Positions 6,024 to 13,591 of a stretch of DNA of 14,327 nt are shown here, piece by piece. Position 1 is the stretch's first letter; the number at the start of each line of letters is the position of its first letter. The notes under the pieces were generated by a model. The model did no database searches. It saw nothing but the letters and a program-made list of their open reading frames with translations, and was not told where the DNA came from. Both the position numbers and the translations under genes were made by a program. Source of the stretch: Patescibacteria group bacterium (GTDB lineage: Bacteria; Patescibacteriota; JAHJAL01); assembly GCA_018814055.1 (NCBI GenBank), contig JAHJAL010000026.1:1-14327 (forward strand), read 5' to 3'.

Positions 6024-7327
6024 TGACTGACTCAATCAAAAAAGGGATCGATGTCTTCACCTTTCGCCCCAGAGTGCCAAAACAAATCAAATCCGAGGAC
6101 TTGATCAAATTTGAAACACACAAACTATTGGAAGAATTAGATATAGATTCAATCGAGAAACTAAATCCAGACTTATACAATGACTACTATATCAGCCGCA
6201 AATGCAGTATTCTTGGAAGATATATTGGAAAAAAACACAACGTCAACATGAAGGCTTTCTGTGAATACTTGGCTATTTTAATCGCAACTCCTCACAACAT
6301 CGATCATATTTTTACCGACCTGAATATCAAAAAAGCTGCCCCCAAAAAAATACTAAGCCAACCCCTACAGCTAAAAACCAAAAAAATTGATATCTCAAAT
6401 CTGCCAAGTGTTATAAAAAAAGCTTTGGAAAAAAAAGCTGTCTATCATACTTGCATACCCAGTGAAGCTATGAATATAATCCCCAAAATGTTTAACCATG
6501 GTCCGATTCGCATCTGGACCAATGCCGACACCCAAAATACAGATGAACAATATAGAAAGATTTTCTCATCCAACATCAACAACATCAAAGACCTAATGGC
6601 CAAAGTCAAAACATGTGATTATCTCGAAAACAAAATCAAAATCCGAAAAAATCACAACGAGTTCCAACCAATAGTATTTGTCGTACTTCAAGAATATGAC
6701 AAGTACAAAAAAAATATAGTTACCAAGCATTACAAAGAGTTTTCAGAATATTTTGCTCATCTAGAATCAACGCAATTCAAAAGTGTACAACAAAAACATT
6801 TTGTAAAATTCTGCTTGTTGCTTGATTGCAAAAAAGAAAACCTTTCTGAAGGTGATATTGACTTCATGATCGGCATGAATCTAATAATAAAAAATTACAT
6901 CAGACAAAATTACCAGTCTTTCCTAAAAAGCACAATGAACGAAAAATTAAAAAATACCAAAAAAAATATTTTTGGTATTTATGCCTCCAAACAAAAAAGA
7001 AACCTACTCGAAAATGTCATTAGCCAGGACTTTGAGGATCTAGGAATAAACAAAATAATTGTTATCGACGACCGTGAAAATAACCTCCAAGCTGCCAAAA
7101 ACATACTCAATCAAAAAGGATTCCAGGTAATAGCTCGTCATATCAGTCAAGATCAAAAACATATCCGTCAAGAAGACTTTGACCAAATAGAGCAAAATAT
7201 TTTTCCTACTGATAAAGTTGGTTTTCTCGTAGATTGGGACGGAGTAATTTCTCGTGACGACATTCGATATATTATTCAAAATATCGCCATTATAGAAATT
7301 CTCAGAGAAAAAGGAATTATTTACTAA
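6023..7327 (+). CDS. HAD-like protein with motifs in permuted order; N-terminal region unrecognised
   Basis: A 434-residue protein I do not recognise as a whole. Residues 1-130 are helical and match nothing I know. From about 160 the haloacid-dehalogenase (HAD) motifs can be read: IRIWTNADT (162-170) like motif II; a Lys in IYASKQKR (319-326) like motif III; IIVIDDRENNLQAAKNIL (345-362), a very typical motif IV; and, near the C-terminus, GFLVDWDGVIS (400-410), which has the DxDGV form of motif I (Asp404, Asp406). Normal HAD proteins begin with motif I, so the order II-III-IV-I suggests a circular permutation. About 150 residues between II and III sit where a C2 cap would be. The start overlaps the mazG stop by one base; the end lies 5 bases from a convergent gene, with no visible terminator. 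Activity and substrate are unknown. Confidence 0.6.
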   Translation: MTDSIKKGIDVFTFRPRVPKQIKSEDLIKFETHKLLEELDIDSIEKLNPDLYNDYYISRKCSILGRYIGKKHNVNMKAFCEYLAILIATPHNIDHIFTDLNIKKAAPKKILSQPLQLKTKKIDISNLPSVIKKALEKKAVYHTCIPSEAMNIIPKMFNHGPIRIWTNADTQNTDEQYRKIFSSNINNIKDLMAKVKTCDYLENKIKIRKNHNEFQPIVFVVLQEYDKYKKNIVTKHYKEFSEYFAHLESTQFKSVQQKHFVKFCLLLDCKKENLSEGDIDFMIGMNLIIKNYIRQNYQSFLKSTMNEKLKNTKKNIFGIYASKQKRNLLENVISQDFEDLGINKIIVIDDRENNLQAAKNILNQKGFQVIARHISQDQKHIRQEDFDQIEQNIFPTDKVGFLVDWDGVISRDDIRYIIQNIAIIEILREKGIIY

Positions 7328-7332
7328 CAAAT

Positions 7333-8340
7333 TCATCTTTGCAAAACAAATTTCCCCTTTTCCATCACCATCTCCCCATCCACCCATGCCGTAGCATCTC
7401 GCATCACTCCATCCACGTGAGTATCACAGTCCCAATCAGCCCCAGTTTGCGCTTTGGAAGTGGCTCCAAATCCCAAGTGAACACCGGGGAATTTTTCATC
7501 CTGCAGTAAATTACCTATGAAACCGGTCAATTCCACATTGATCCCAAAGGCAAACTCACCAACTCGATTGGAGTTTTCTTCTTGGTCGAACAAATAATTG
7601 GCATACTCTTCTTTTAGCTCATTGTTTTCACACTCAATACTATCTTTGACCGCTCGGCCGCGCTCTATTTGCAGTGTAATTGGAGTGCTTTTTATATCTT
7701 TGTATTTTTTGGCGAAGAAATCCCCCAAACAACCATCAATAACCATAGTTCCTTTGACATTGTATGGAACAGTAAATACTTCCCCCGGCGGTAAATTTTG
7801 TTCACGACCGGGTACAATGTTGGCATCACTCAACACCCACTTGAAACTCGGCGTAAATTCCACTGTCAAATCAGTCCCGGCCGGGGTAGCTACCTTTATT
7901 TCCCGCGCGTCACGAACTTTTTGGTACAACCAGTCACCCACCTGCTTGACTTTCACAAAATCAGTACACATCCCTTGCTCCATTATCTTGGGCTCAATCC
8001 CGATCATATGCGCGTGCCGAATCTTGAAGTTGGCATGCACCGCCCGCAGCATTGGCATTCGAAAAGTTACTATCTCTTTGCCCACGCCCCCCGCCGCATA
8101 AATACTCACATCCGCGTCCTCATATTCTTTTTCCAGCTCGTCATTCCAACCCACCGGCCGCTTTCCCAAATCCTCCATTACCACAAATACCACATTATCC
8201 GTAATCTTCCCGACTTCATCACGAAGTGCCTCACCAACCTCCGAAGTCGGCTTTTCACTAATTATAATTACCTTTTCCCCCGACTTTACTTTCAATGCCA
8301 CATTGATCGCGTTGTATGCCCCTTGTTTTATAGTTCCCAT
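7333..8340 (-). CDS. Aminopeptidase of the M29/COG2309 type
   Basis: A 335-residue metallopeptidase-like protein expected to remove N-terminal residues from peptides in the cytoplasm. Motifs read in the C-terminal half: NLPPGEVFTVP (182-192, Glu187), RVGEFAFGIN (259-268, Glu262), FPGVHLGFG (284-292, His288) and DTHVDGVMRDATAWVDG (306-322, His308, Asp310). These match the two-metal site of thermophilic aminopeptidases and of COG2309 relatives such as NicX-type dioxygenases, so a non-peptidase role cannot be excluded. It is slightly shorter than M29 enzymes (about 370-410), mainly at the N-terminus. No Shine-Dalgarno precedes the ATG. It converges on the HAD-like gene with a 5-base gap and lies 97 bases downstream of cysteine-rich protein A on the same strand. 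Confidence 0.85.
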   Translation of the reverse strand: MGTIKQGAYNAINVALKVKSGEKVIIISEKPTSEVGEALRDEVGKITDNVVFVVMEDLGKRPVGWNDELEKEYEDADVSIYAAGGVGKEIVTFRMPMLRAVHANFKIRHAHMIGIEPKIMEQGMCTDFVKVKQVGDWLYQKVRDAREIKVATPAGTDLTVEFTPSFKWVLSDANIVPGREQNLPPGEVFTVPYNVKGTMVIDGCLGDFFAKKYKDIKSTPITLQIERGRAVKDSIECENNELKEEYANYLFDQEENSNRVGEFAFGINVELTGFIGNLLQDEKFPGVHLGFGATSKAQTGADWDCDTHVDGVMRDATAWVDGEMVMEKGKFVLQR

Positions 8341-8437
8341 TGGTATTTCAAAAAATGCCTATCTACTTATTTGAGAATAGTCGAAAAAAATATTATGTCA
8401 AAAGTATAATCACGCTCATTGGTAATTCTCGCATTCA

Positions 8438-10174
8438 TCACTGGATCACTGATTTTGAATAACACCCTTCACAATATATCTTTTCACTTCGCTTTGGGGC
8501 GTACGTTGTCTCAAATCTATTGCTACATATTCCTTCATGCCCATGATTATTTTCACCACAATCACACTGTCTCCTCCACAATTTCCTCGGATTCATTCTA
8601 GAAAATCTTTCTTCGTGTCTCACTTCCGGATGTTTTGTGGGTACAGGAATACCCATCTTGATATACTGCCGCAGTTCACGCGGCATTATTTTGAATAACC
8701 TTCCTGAAACTTCACACCGCAAAATTCCACTCGTACACTTATTTATTTCCTGTTCTGCATCCGGATTCAAAGTCGGATCGTATTTACGAATATCTTCATG
8801 CGGTACATAAAAATCCGCATTTGTCTGAATATCTTCCTCGTCATCCTGCCACTTCATCCCCATTTCTTTTACTTGTTCCCTGTCCCTAGGATAATAATCA
8901 TTGGCAATCGTTTCATTGTAACCAAATGGTGATAAAGCCAATGGAAAATATTCACCCCACTCACCAGTTTTGATCATATGATCAATAATTTTGGGCGCCA
9001 ACTCTTCATACTCCTCCTTGGTGTATTGCTTGTTCAAAATACAATATTCCTTTCGATGCAATCCGACACAGCCAAATAGATGCTTGCCATGCAAACAATA
9101 GATATTATAAAAACAATCATTCAAAGCCATACATCCAAATATATTGGCGCATCTACTAAAACTATATCCAGATGAAGAAACATTGTAACAAAGCTCTCCT
9201 TCGCCAAACGAAAAAATATCCATCAAATCCCGCCCGTCAAAAACAACATTGATATTTTTGCTATCTTCAACATCGGTCGACAAGAAAGCGTTTTTAGCAT
9301 TTATGCAATTTGCCAGCACGTCTCCTGTGCAATTCTCACATCCTGTCATTTTGGCAAATCGACGAGGATGCTGCGCAAAAACACTCTCGGCTTCTTTAAT
9401 TGCTTTATTCTGTCCGTCTATAGTATTCAAATATTCTGCCAATCGTTTATCATAATCCTCTTTGGATAATGGTTGATTGAAAAAATGGTATTCCTTGTGC
9501 CGAAGACCAATGCAGCCGAAACAGTTATTACATCCTACACAATCACGACAGTAATGACATTCATGACAACTATCACAATTAAATAAATATTTCGAACTGT
9601 AACATTTATCACAGTTTACACATTCGTATAACCCTTGCGAACCCATCACCCAGTAATTATCAATATTATCCTGGCCACCAAAGCAGTAGGTATTGTAATA
9701 ACAATCCTGATTTTCACCCCCACCATAGTTCAAATAACAATCTTTGCTGTTTTTCTCGTAATTACAATAATCACTGTTCTCATTGTCCACTCCCAGAAGG
9801 CCCCACAACTTACTATCTTTGAATAATTCGGCAAACTGTTCAAAGAAAGGCCGACTAAAATTATAATCTCTGCCCTGATCAACCGGATCCCATTTATCCG
9901 ACCAAAAACACTCATTACAACAAGCTTTCAAATTTTTGTCGGGTGAATAAATCAGTATTTTTTCCTCACCACACAAATAACACTTGGTTTTGTACAACGC
10001 CCTCTCATTGCGTAACACCATTCGCCGTTGTTCCCTACAATGCGGGCAAATATTTGGCGGAGGTATCAAATATCTTTTTCCGGCAAATTCCGGACTAACC
10101 TTGTCCAGTAACTCCAGGTCATCATCTGCCACCACAAAATCAGCACTGCATTGTTCACAAGTTTTATTTTCCAT
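8438..10174 (-). CDS. Cysteine-rich zinc-ribbon protein A (paralogue of the next gene upstream)
   Basis: A 578-residue soluble protein with 41 cysteines; function unknown. Order: zinc ribbon 1 (Cys6/Cys9 with Cys43/Cys46), zinc ribbon 2 (Cys65/Cys68 with Cys85/Cys86/Cys89), a first cysteine-rich repeat field (about 136-221) ending in CFGCIGL, then a KEY..LNK-type helix module (222-250), GCENCTGD (278-285), a second, poorer field (about 290-370) ending in FGCVGLHRKEYCILNK, a conserved block GEWGEYFP...YNETIANDY (404-427), and a C-terminal cluster (Cys537, 539, 550, 568, 571). The short CxxC repeats at regular spacing recall a small beta-helix or stacked metal loops. The two halves look like an internal duplication. 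No signal peptide, no Shine-Dalgarno. Such proteins occur, to my recollection, in Parcubacteria-type genomes, with unreliable names. Confidence 0.8.
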   Translation of the reverse strand: MENKTCEQCSADFVVADDDLELLDKVSPEFAGKRYLIPPPNICPHCREQRRMVLRNERALYKTKCYLCGEEKILIYSPDKNLKACCNECFWSDKWDPVDQGRDYNFSRPFFEQFAELFKDSKLWGLLGVDNENSDYCNYEKNSKDCYLNYGGGENQDCYYNTYCFGGQDNIDNYWVMGSQGLYECVNCDKCYSSKYLFNCDSCHECHYCRDCVGCNNCFGCIGLRHKEYHFFNQPLSKEDYDKRLAEYLNTIDGQNKAIKEAESVFAQHPRRFAKMTGCENCTGDVLANCINAKNAFLSTDVEDSKNINVVFDGRDLMDIFSFGEGELCYNVSSSGYSFSRCANIFGCMALNDCFYNIYCLHGKHLFGCVGLHRKEYCILNKQYTKEEYEELAPKIIDHMIKTGEWGEYFPLALSPFGYNETIANDYYPRDREQVKEMGMKWQDDEEDIQTNADFYVPHEDIRKYDPTLNPDAEQEINKCTSGILRCEVSGRLFKIMPRELRQYIKMGIPVPTKHPEVRHEERFSRMNPRKLWRRQCDCGENNHGHEGICSNRFETTYAPKRSEKIYCEGCYSKSVIQ

Positions 10175-10180
10175 AATTAA

Positions 10181-10292
10181 TCAATTTTCAATCTATAATT
10201 TTCAATTTTCATTCAATTACCAATATTCAATGACCAATGTTTTTAAAATTGTGAAATTGAATATTGAATGAAAATTATAAATTGAAAATTGA
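10181..10292. repeat. AT-rich imperfect inverted repeat between the cysteine-rich paralogues
   Basis: Bases 10181-10200 pair with 10273-10292 at 19 of 20 positions, and the inner parts (about 10208-10231 with 10255-10272) pair imperfectly with small insertions. The arms are built from ATTGAAAATT-type units. It occupies the whole gap between the stop of protein B and the start of protein A on the minus strand and would form a long AU-rich hairpin in a joint transcript. No typical terminator signature. Confidence 0.65.
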
Positions 10293-10298
10293 AAATTC

Positions 10299-12008
10299 CT
10301 ACACTACTGATTTCTGATAACAATTTTCACAATAAACCCGTTCCTCTCGATCAGGCGCGTACGTCGTCTCAAATTCATTGGGACAACGGAGAGTATGAGT
10401 ATTACAACCCCCCTGACAATCACACTGCCGGTGAAATAATTTCCAAGGATTAATCAATTGCCACCGATCTTTGTATCGTTGGTCCGGGTGTCTTCTGGGA
10501 ATTGGAACACTATTTTTTATATAAAAAACCAACTCCTGCGGCTGTATCTTGTATGGCCGTTTGGTAACCTCACACTCCAAGACCTGATTAACTATATCTT
10601 CATTCACGTCTTTAATGTTATCTGGCACTTCAAAACCAGAAGTTTTGACCAGATTATCAACTATTTCTTTCCATCGTCCGCCTATTTTAGCCGCTTCCTC
10701 CTGGCTCATAGGGAAATAATCATTGGCAATTGTCTCATTATAAGCAAATGGCGAAATGCCGGTCGGAAAAAACTCCCCCCACTCACCAGTTGATTGCATG
10801 TGTTCAATAATCCTGGGCACCAATTCTTCATATTCCTCTTTTGTAAATTGCTTGTTCAAAATACAATACTCAGCTTTACGCAAACCAGTGCAACCAAAGC
10901 AATTACTACATCCATGACAAAAATCACAATAAATTATGTTTTTGTTACTCGTCCAACATGAAAAACAGAATAAACCATGATAAAGAGTTTCACAACCAAT
11001 CGTCTCGTAATTGTATTGCGAAGTTTCATAACCTGTAAAACAATCATCATAGCACTCCTTGCCACCAGGAGAACCATACATATATTTGCAATCTTCCAAT
11101 TTTTCACAATCAAAACAAACCTTTGAATTTTTGCAATTCAACAAATAATCACCAGTACAATTTTCACACTTCAACAAATCGGCATATGGACGAATAGCAT
11201 TTTTGAATACCCGTAGGAAAGTTTCGTAATATTTTTTTGATTGCTCATAAGAGCCAAAATCGTACTCCTTAATACGATTCTCATATTTTTCCCGACTTAG
11301 TTGTTCATTGTTAATACAATATTGTTTTTTTCTCAAATTAGAACAGAATAAACAATCCCGACAACCCTTCAAATCGTAAGAATAATAACAATTTGAACTG
11401 TTGGCGCCATCTACACAAAAACGGCTATTACTTAAGCTGCTGCAACCAACACATTCATATATATTTTCACAATGATCTTTACAATAAATACTATCAACTA
11501 CATTAACCGAATCATGTGTTGTTCTCGAAAATAAGACTTTTTCATTTTTACCAATATCAAAAGACATATAGCAATCTTTATTGCCCACTGCATGATTTAT
11601 AAAGTCACTATTTACATGATTAACGTTTACCAGAGATATTCTAGGCACTTTCTCACGCAAACCATTGAATTGTTCAAAAAACGGCCGGCCAAAATCAAAT
11701 TCTTGCCCAAAATCCCGCGCATCCCAGTCATCCCCCCACCATTCTTTTTGACTGTATACTTTAAATGGTGAATCCTGATCATAGATCGTCACAATCATCT
11801 CCCCGCCTTTATCGCACTTTCTCTGATAAAGCCTTCTCTCATTTCTCATCGACAATCGCCGCCGAAAACGGCAGTCACAACACAAAGTAGGGGAGGGAAT
11901 CAGATATTTCTTCCCCCCGAACTCCGGGCTAACCTTTTGGTAAAATTCTAAATCTTCATCTTCCACTACAAAACCAACACTACACCGTTTACAAACCTTT
12001 TTTTCCAT
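10299..12008 (-). CDS. Cysteine-rich zinc-ribbon protein B (paralogue of A)
   Basis: A 569-residue tandem paralogue of the next gene, also with 41 cysteines; function unknown. The N-terminus aligns without gaps: ribbon 1 is kept (Cys6, Cys9, Cys43/44, Cys46), with shared KVSPEF and RNER segments. Ribbon 2 is lost: of the partner's five cysteines only Cys65 remains, the others being Gly68, Tyr85, Ser86 and Glu89. Then come a cysteine-rich field (146-222), the LRKKQYCINNEQLSREKY module (225-242), CENCTGD (281-287), a second field (292-373) ending CFGCTGL, AEYCILNKQFTKEEYEEL (379-396), GEWGEFFP and YNETIANDY (423-431), and the C-terminal cluster (Cys529, 531, 535, 542, 560, 563). No Shine-Dalgarno; a terminator separates it from the secreted-protein gene upstream, so it probably has its own promoter. 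Confidence 0.8.
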   Translation of the reverse strand: MEKKVCKRCSVGFVVEDEDLEFYQKVSPEFGGKKYLIPSPTLCCDCRFRRRLSMRNERRLYQRKCDKGGEMIVTIYDQDSPFKVYSQKEWWGDDWDARDFGQEFDFGRPFFEQFNGLREKVPRISLVNVNHVNSDFINHAVGNKDCYMSFDIGKNEKVLFSRTTHDSVNVVDSIYCKDHCENIYECVGCSSLSNSRFCVDGANSSNCYYSYDLKGCRDCLFCSNLRKKQYCINNEQLSREKYENRIKEYDFGSYEQSKKYYETFLRVFKNAIRPYADLLKCENCTGDYLLNCKNSKVCFDCEKLEDCKYMYGSPGGKECYDDCFTGYETSQYNYETIGCETLYHGLFCFSCWTSNKNIIYCDFCHGCSNCFGCTGLRKAEYCILNKQFTKEEYEELVPRIIEHMQSTGEWGEFFPTGISPFAYNETIANDYFPMSQEEAAKIGGRWKEIVDNLVKTSGFEVPDNIKDVNEDIVNQVLECEVTKRPYKIQPQELVFYIKNSVPIPRRHPDQRYKDRWQLINPWKLFHRQCDCQGGCNTHTLRCPNEFETTYAPDREERVYCENCYQKSVV

Positions 12009-12034
12009 AAAGAAACATTCAAATCAATAAATAT

Positions 12035-12068
12035 AAAAGTTGTCATCCTGGACAGGAAGACAACTTTT
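12035..12068 (-). terminator. Intrinsic terminator of the DUF5648-like gene
   Basis: A long stem: AAAAGTTGTC (12035-12044) pairs with GACAACTTTT (12059-12068), continued after one A/A mismatch by TCCTG/CAGGA. It begins right after the stop codon of the secreted-protein gene and is followed on the minus strand by TTTTATATTT. The plus strand also ends in a T-run, so it may work in both directions. Confidence 0.8.
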
Positions 12069-12653
12069 TTAAACTATCACTATATATGGCAAATTATACG
12101 CCTCACCCTCATACTCCCAATTCGGATCAAAATTTGTCAAATGAGTGGCCTCATCCCAGTCAGTGGTATAGAAATGATGCAAAAAGACCGGACTCCAAAA
12201 ACGATAGACTACATCCGACACCACTTGGTAACCAACTGGATAAGCAAAATAAGCTATTCCTTCGTACTCCCAATTGGGGTCAAAATCCCGCACCTGCACC
12301 ATTTCATTGTAATCAGTCGTATAAAAATGCCCCTCAAACACCGGGCTCCAAAATCGGTAAACGGGAATACTGTCCGGTTCTTGCATATAGTAAGCTTCGC
12401 CGATAGTACCTTCATAATTCCAGTTGCTATCTTCATTGGCGACATGCATCGCTTCATTCCAATCGATAGTATAAAAATGCCCATGAAACACCGGGCTATA
12501 AAACCGATAAACCAGATCTGTCTGAAAATTTTGCGACACCGGCAAGGTTATCTGCTGCGACGCGTCAGCCTTGTCATAATCAGCCAACACATATACCGAC
12601 GAAATCAACAACACCAATACCAACATCCACCGCCCAATCTTTGTTTTTTGCAT
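12069..12653 (-). CDS. Secreted protein with three DUF5648-like repeats
   Basis: A 194-residue protein with an N-terminal signal/anchor segment (Lys3-Lys5-Arg8, hydrophobic 9-24) and three tandem repeats of about 40 residues: 48-89, 98-138 and 149-187. Each has the form VYRF(Y/W)SPVF..HFYT.D..E........ (N/D)WNYEG or NWEYEG followed by AY. This is the DUF5648 pattern, seen elsewhere in extracellular bacterial proteins, often beside peptidase or binding domains; its role is not established. Here the repeats form the whole mature protein, too few for a closed propeller unless it oligomerises. It has one of the few clear ribosome sites in the window (AAAAGGAG, 12659-12666, about five bases from the ATG), a candidate -10 at 12698-12703 and its own terminator, so it looks like a well-expressed single-gene unit. 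Confidence 0.85.
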   Translation of the reverse strand: MQKTKIGRWMLVLVLLISSVYVLADYDKADASQQITLPVSQNFQTDLVYRFYSPVFHGHFYTIDWNEAMHVANEDSNWNYEGTIGEAYYMQEPDSIPVYRFWSPVFEGHFYTTDYNEMVQVRDFDPNWEYEGIAYFAYPVGYQVVSDVVYRFWSPVFLHHFYTTDWDEATHLTNFDPNWEYEGEAYNLPYIVIV

Positions 12654-12697
12654 AAATACTCCTTTTAATACAAAATAATTAATTCACGCTCATTTCA

Positions 12698-12703
12698 ATT
12701 ATA
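12698..12703 (-). promoter_or_regulatory. Candidate -10 box for the DUF5648-like gene
   Basis: On the minus strand this reads TATAAT, with no convincing -35. It would start transcription near 12691 and give a leader of about 38 bases with the Shine-Dalgarno near its end. It lies back to back with a candidate plus-strand promoter at 12735-12762. Confidence 0.35.
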
Positions 12704-12734
12704 CCCTATATTTTCATATATTTTTTAATTTTTA

Positions 12735-12762
12735 TTTAACAAACAATAGGATAAACTATACA
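12735..12762 (+). promoter_or_regulatory. Candidate promoter for the small cysteine-rich protein / kinase operon
   Basis: TTTAAC (12735-12740), a 16-base spacer, then TATACA (12757-12762). Transcription from about 12769 would give a leader of about 30 bases before the ATG at 12800. The match to consensus is modest. Confidence 0.3.
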
Positions 12763-12799
12763 TAAGTATTAGTTGATTTTTGAATTATGGACAAACAAA

Positions 12800-13057
12800 A
12801 TGATCAAAACCAAAATTATCATCATCGGCGCCGTCATTGTGTTGGTCTTTGCTAGCTTGTACTATATTTTCAAGCTTACTCCTGAAAAAATCCAATGTTA
12901 CATAGTAGGCGGCAATTGGAGAGTGTTTTCCAATACCTGTGTTGATGCCTGTACTTCAGAAAAATATCCCGTCTGTGGTATGGCTATTACCGCCGGCTGC
13001 GACTGCGGCCCCGACAAATGCTGGAATGGATATATGTGTGTTAAGAATAATTTATGA
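12800..13057 (+). CDS. Small membrane-anchored cysteine-rich protein, unknown function
   Basis: An 85-residue protein: one N-terminal membrane helix (about 6-24, after Lys3/Lys5) followed by an outside-facing domain with eight cysteines (33, 47, 51, 59, 67, 69, 74, 80), including CVDAC, GCDCG and KCWNG. Eight cysteines in under 50 exported residues suggest four disulfides, or a metal site. There is no lipobox. I do not recognise a named family. An in-frame TTG at 12773 would add nine residues in front; I chose ATG 12800 because the Lys-rich start then sits next to the helix. Its stop overlaps the start of the kinase-like gene by four bases (ATGA), so the two are likely co-translated although one product is exported and the other is cytoplasmic. 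Confidence 0.65.
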   Translation: MIKTKIIIIGAVIVLVFASLYYIFKLTPEKIQCYIVGGNWRVFSNTCVDACTSEKYPVCGMAITAGCDCGPDKCWNGYMCVKNNL

Positions 13058-13590
13058 AACTAATCGTCATCTACGGCCCACCGGCCACCGGCAAACTGAC
13101 TGTAGCCCAAAAATTAGCCGAATTAACCAATTTTAAGATATTTCACAATCATCTGACTGTTGATTTAGCAACTTCTGTATTTGACTTTGGTACTCCCGGA
13201 TTTAACCATATAAAAACCAAATTCCGACTCGATATGATCGAAGCTGCCGCCAAATACAAAACAAACACCATCACCACTTTTTGTTATGCTCATCACGAAA
13301 AAAAGGAAAACCAACAATTTGTAAAAAATATGATCAAAAGAGTTAAAAAGCATAAAGGCCAAGTTTATTTCGTCTATTTGTTTTGTGATATCAAGACCAT
13401 GCTCGAAAGAGTTGAAAACAAGTCACGCCAACAATACGGAAAATTACAGTCATCCATAAAACTTCAGAACATTATAAAAGACCTGGATTATTTCACCCCT
13501 ATACCTTTTGTTGATAATTTCATTATCGACAACACCAATTTACCCGCCCTCAATGCAGCCAAGAAGATCGAGGAAAAATTCAAAATATAA
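13054..13590 (+). CDS. P-loop kinase-like NTPase
   Basis: A 178-residue P-loop protein with Walker A YGPPATGKLT (7-16), followed by KIFHNHLTVDL (28-38), a second strand ITTFCYAHHEKKE, and VYFVYLFCDIKTMLERV (about 104-120), where shikimate or nucleoside kinases place the lid and its arginines. Overall size and order fit the small-molecule kinase group (AAA_18/shikimate-kinase-like) rather than a GTPase or large ATPase. The phosphate acceptor is unknown. It overlaps the upstream gene by four bases and is followed after one base by another kinase-fold gene, so the three form one transcription unit. Confidence 0.75.
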   Translation: MKLIVIYGPPATGKLTVAQKLAELTNFKIFHNHLTVDLATSVFDFGTPGFNHIKTKFRLDMIEAAAKYKTNTITTFCYAHHEKKENQQFVKNMIKRVKKHKGQVYFVYLFCDIKTMLERVENKSRQQYGKLQSSIKLQNIIKDLDYFTPIPFVDNFIIDNTNLPALNAAKKIEEKFKI

Positions 13591-13591
13591 C

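Noticed and set aside
9635..9826. 63-codon hydrophobic plus-strand frame that looks like membrane segments
   Set aside because: It is antisense to protein A; the Cys/Asn/Tyr-rich codons of that gene read as Ile/Val/Thr on the other strand, which creates false hydrophobicity.
8438..12008. CaiB/BaiF CoA-transferase label sometimes attached to such cysteine-rich proteins
   Set aside because: No CoA-transferase motif or catalytic Asp region is visible; the proteins are cysteine-repeat zinc-ribbon types.
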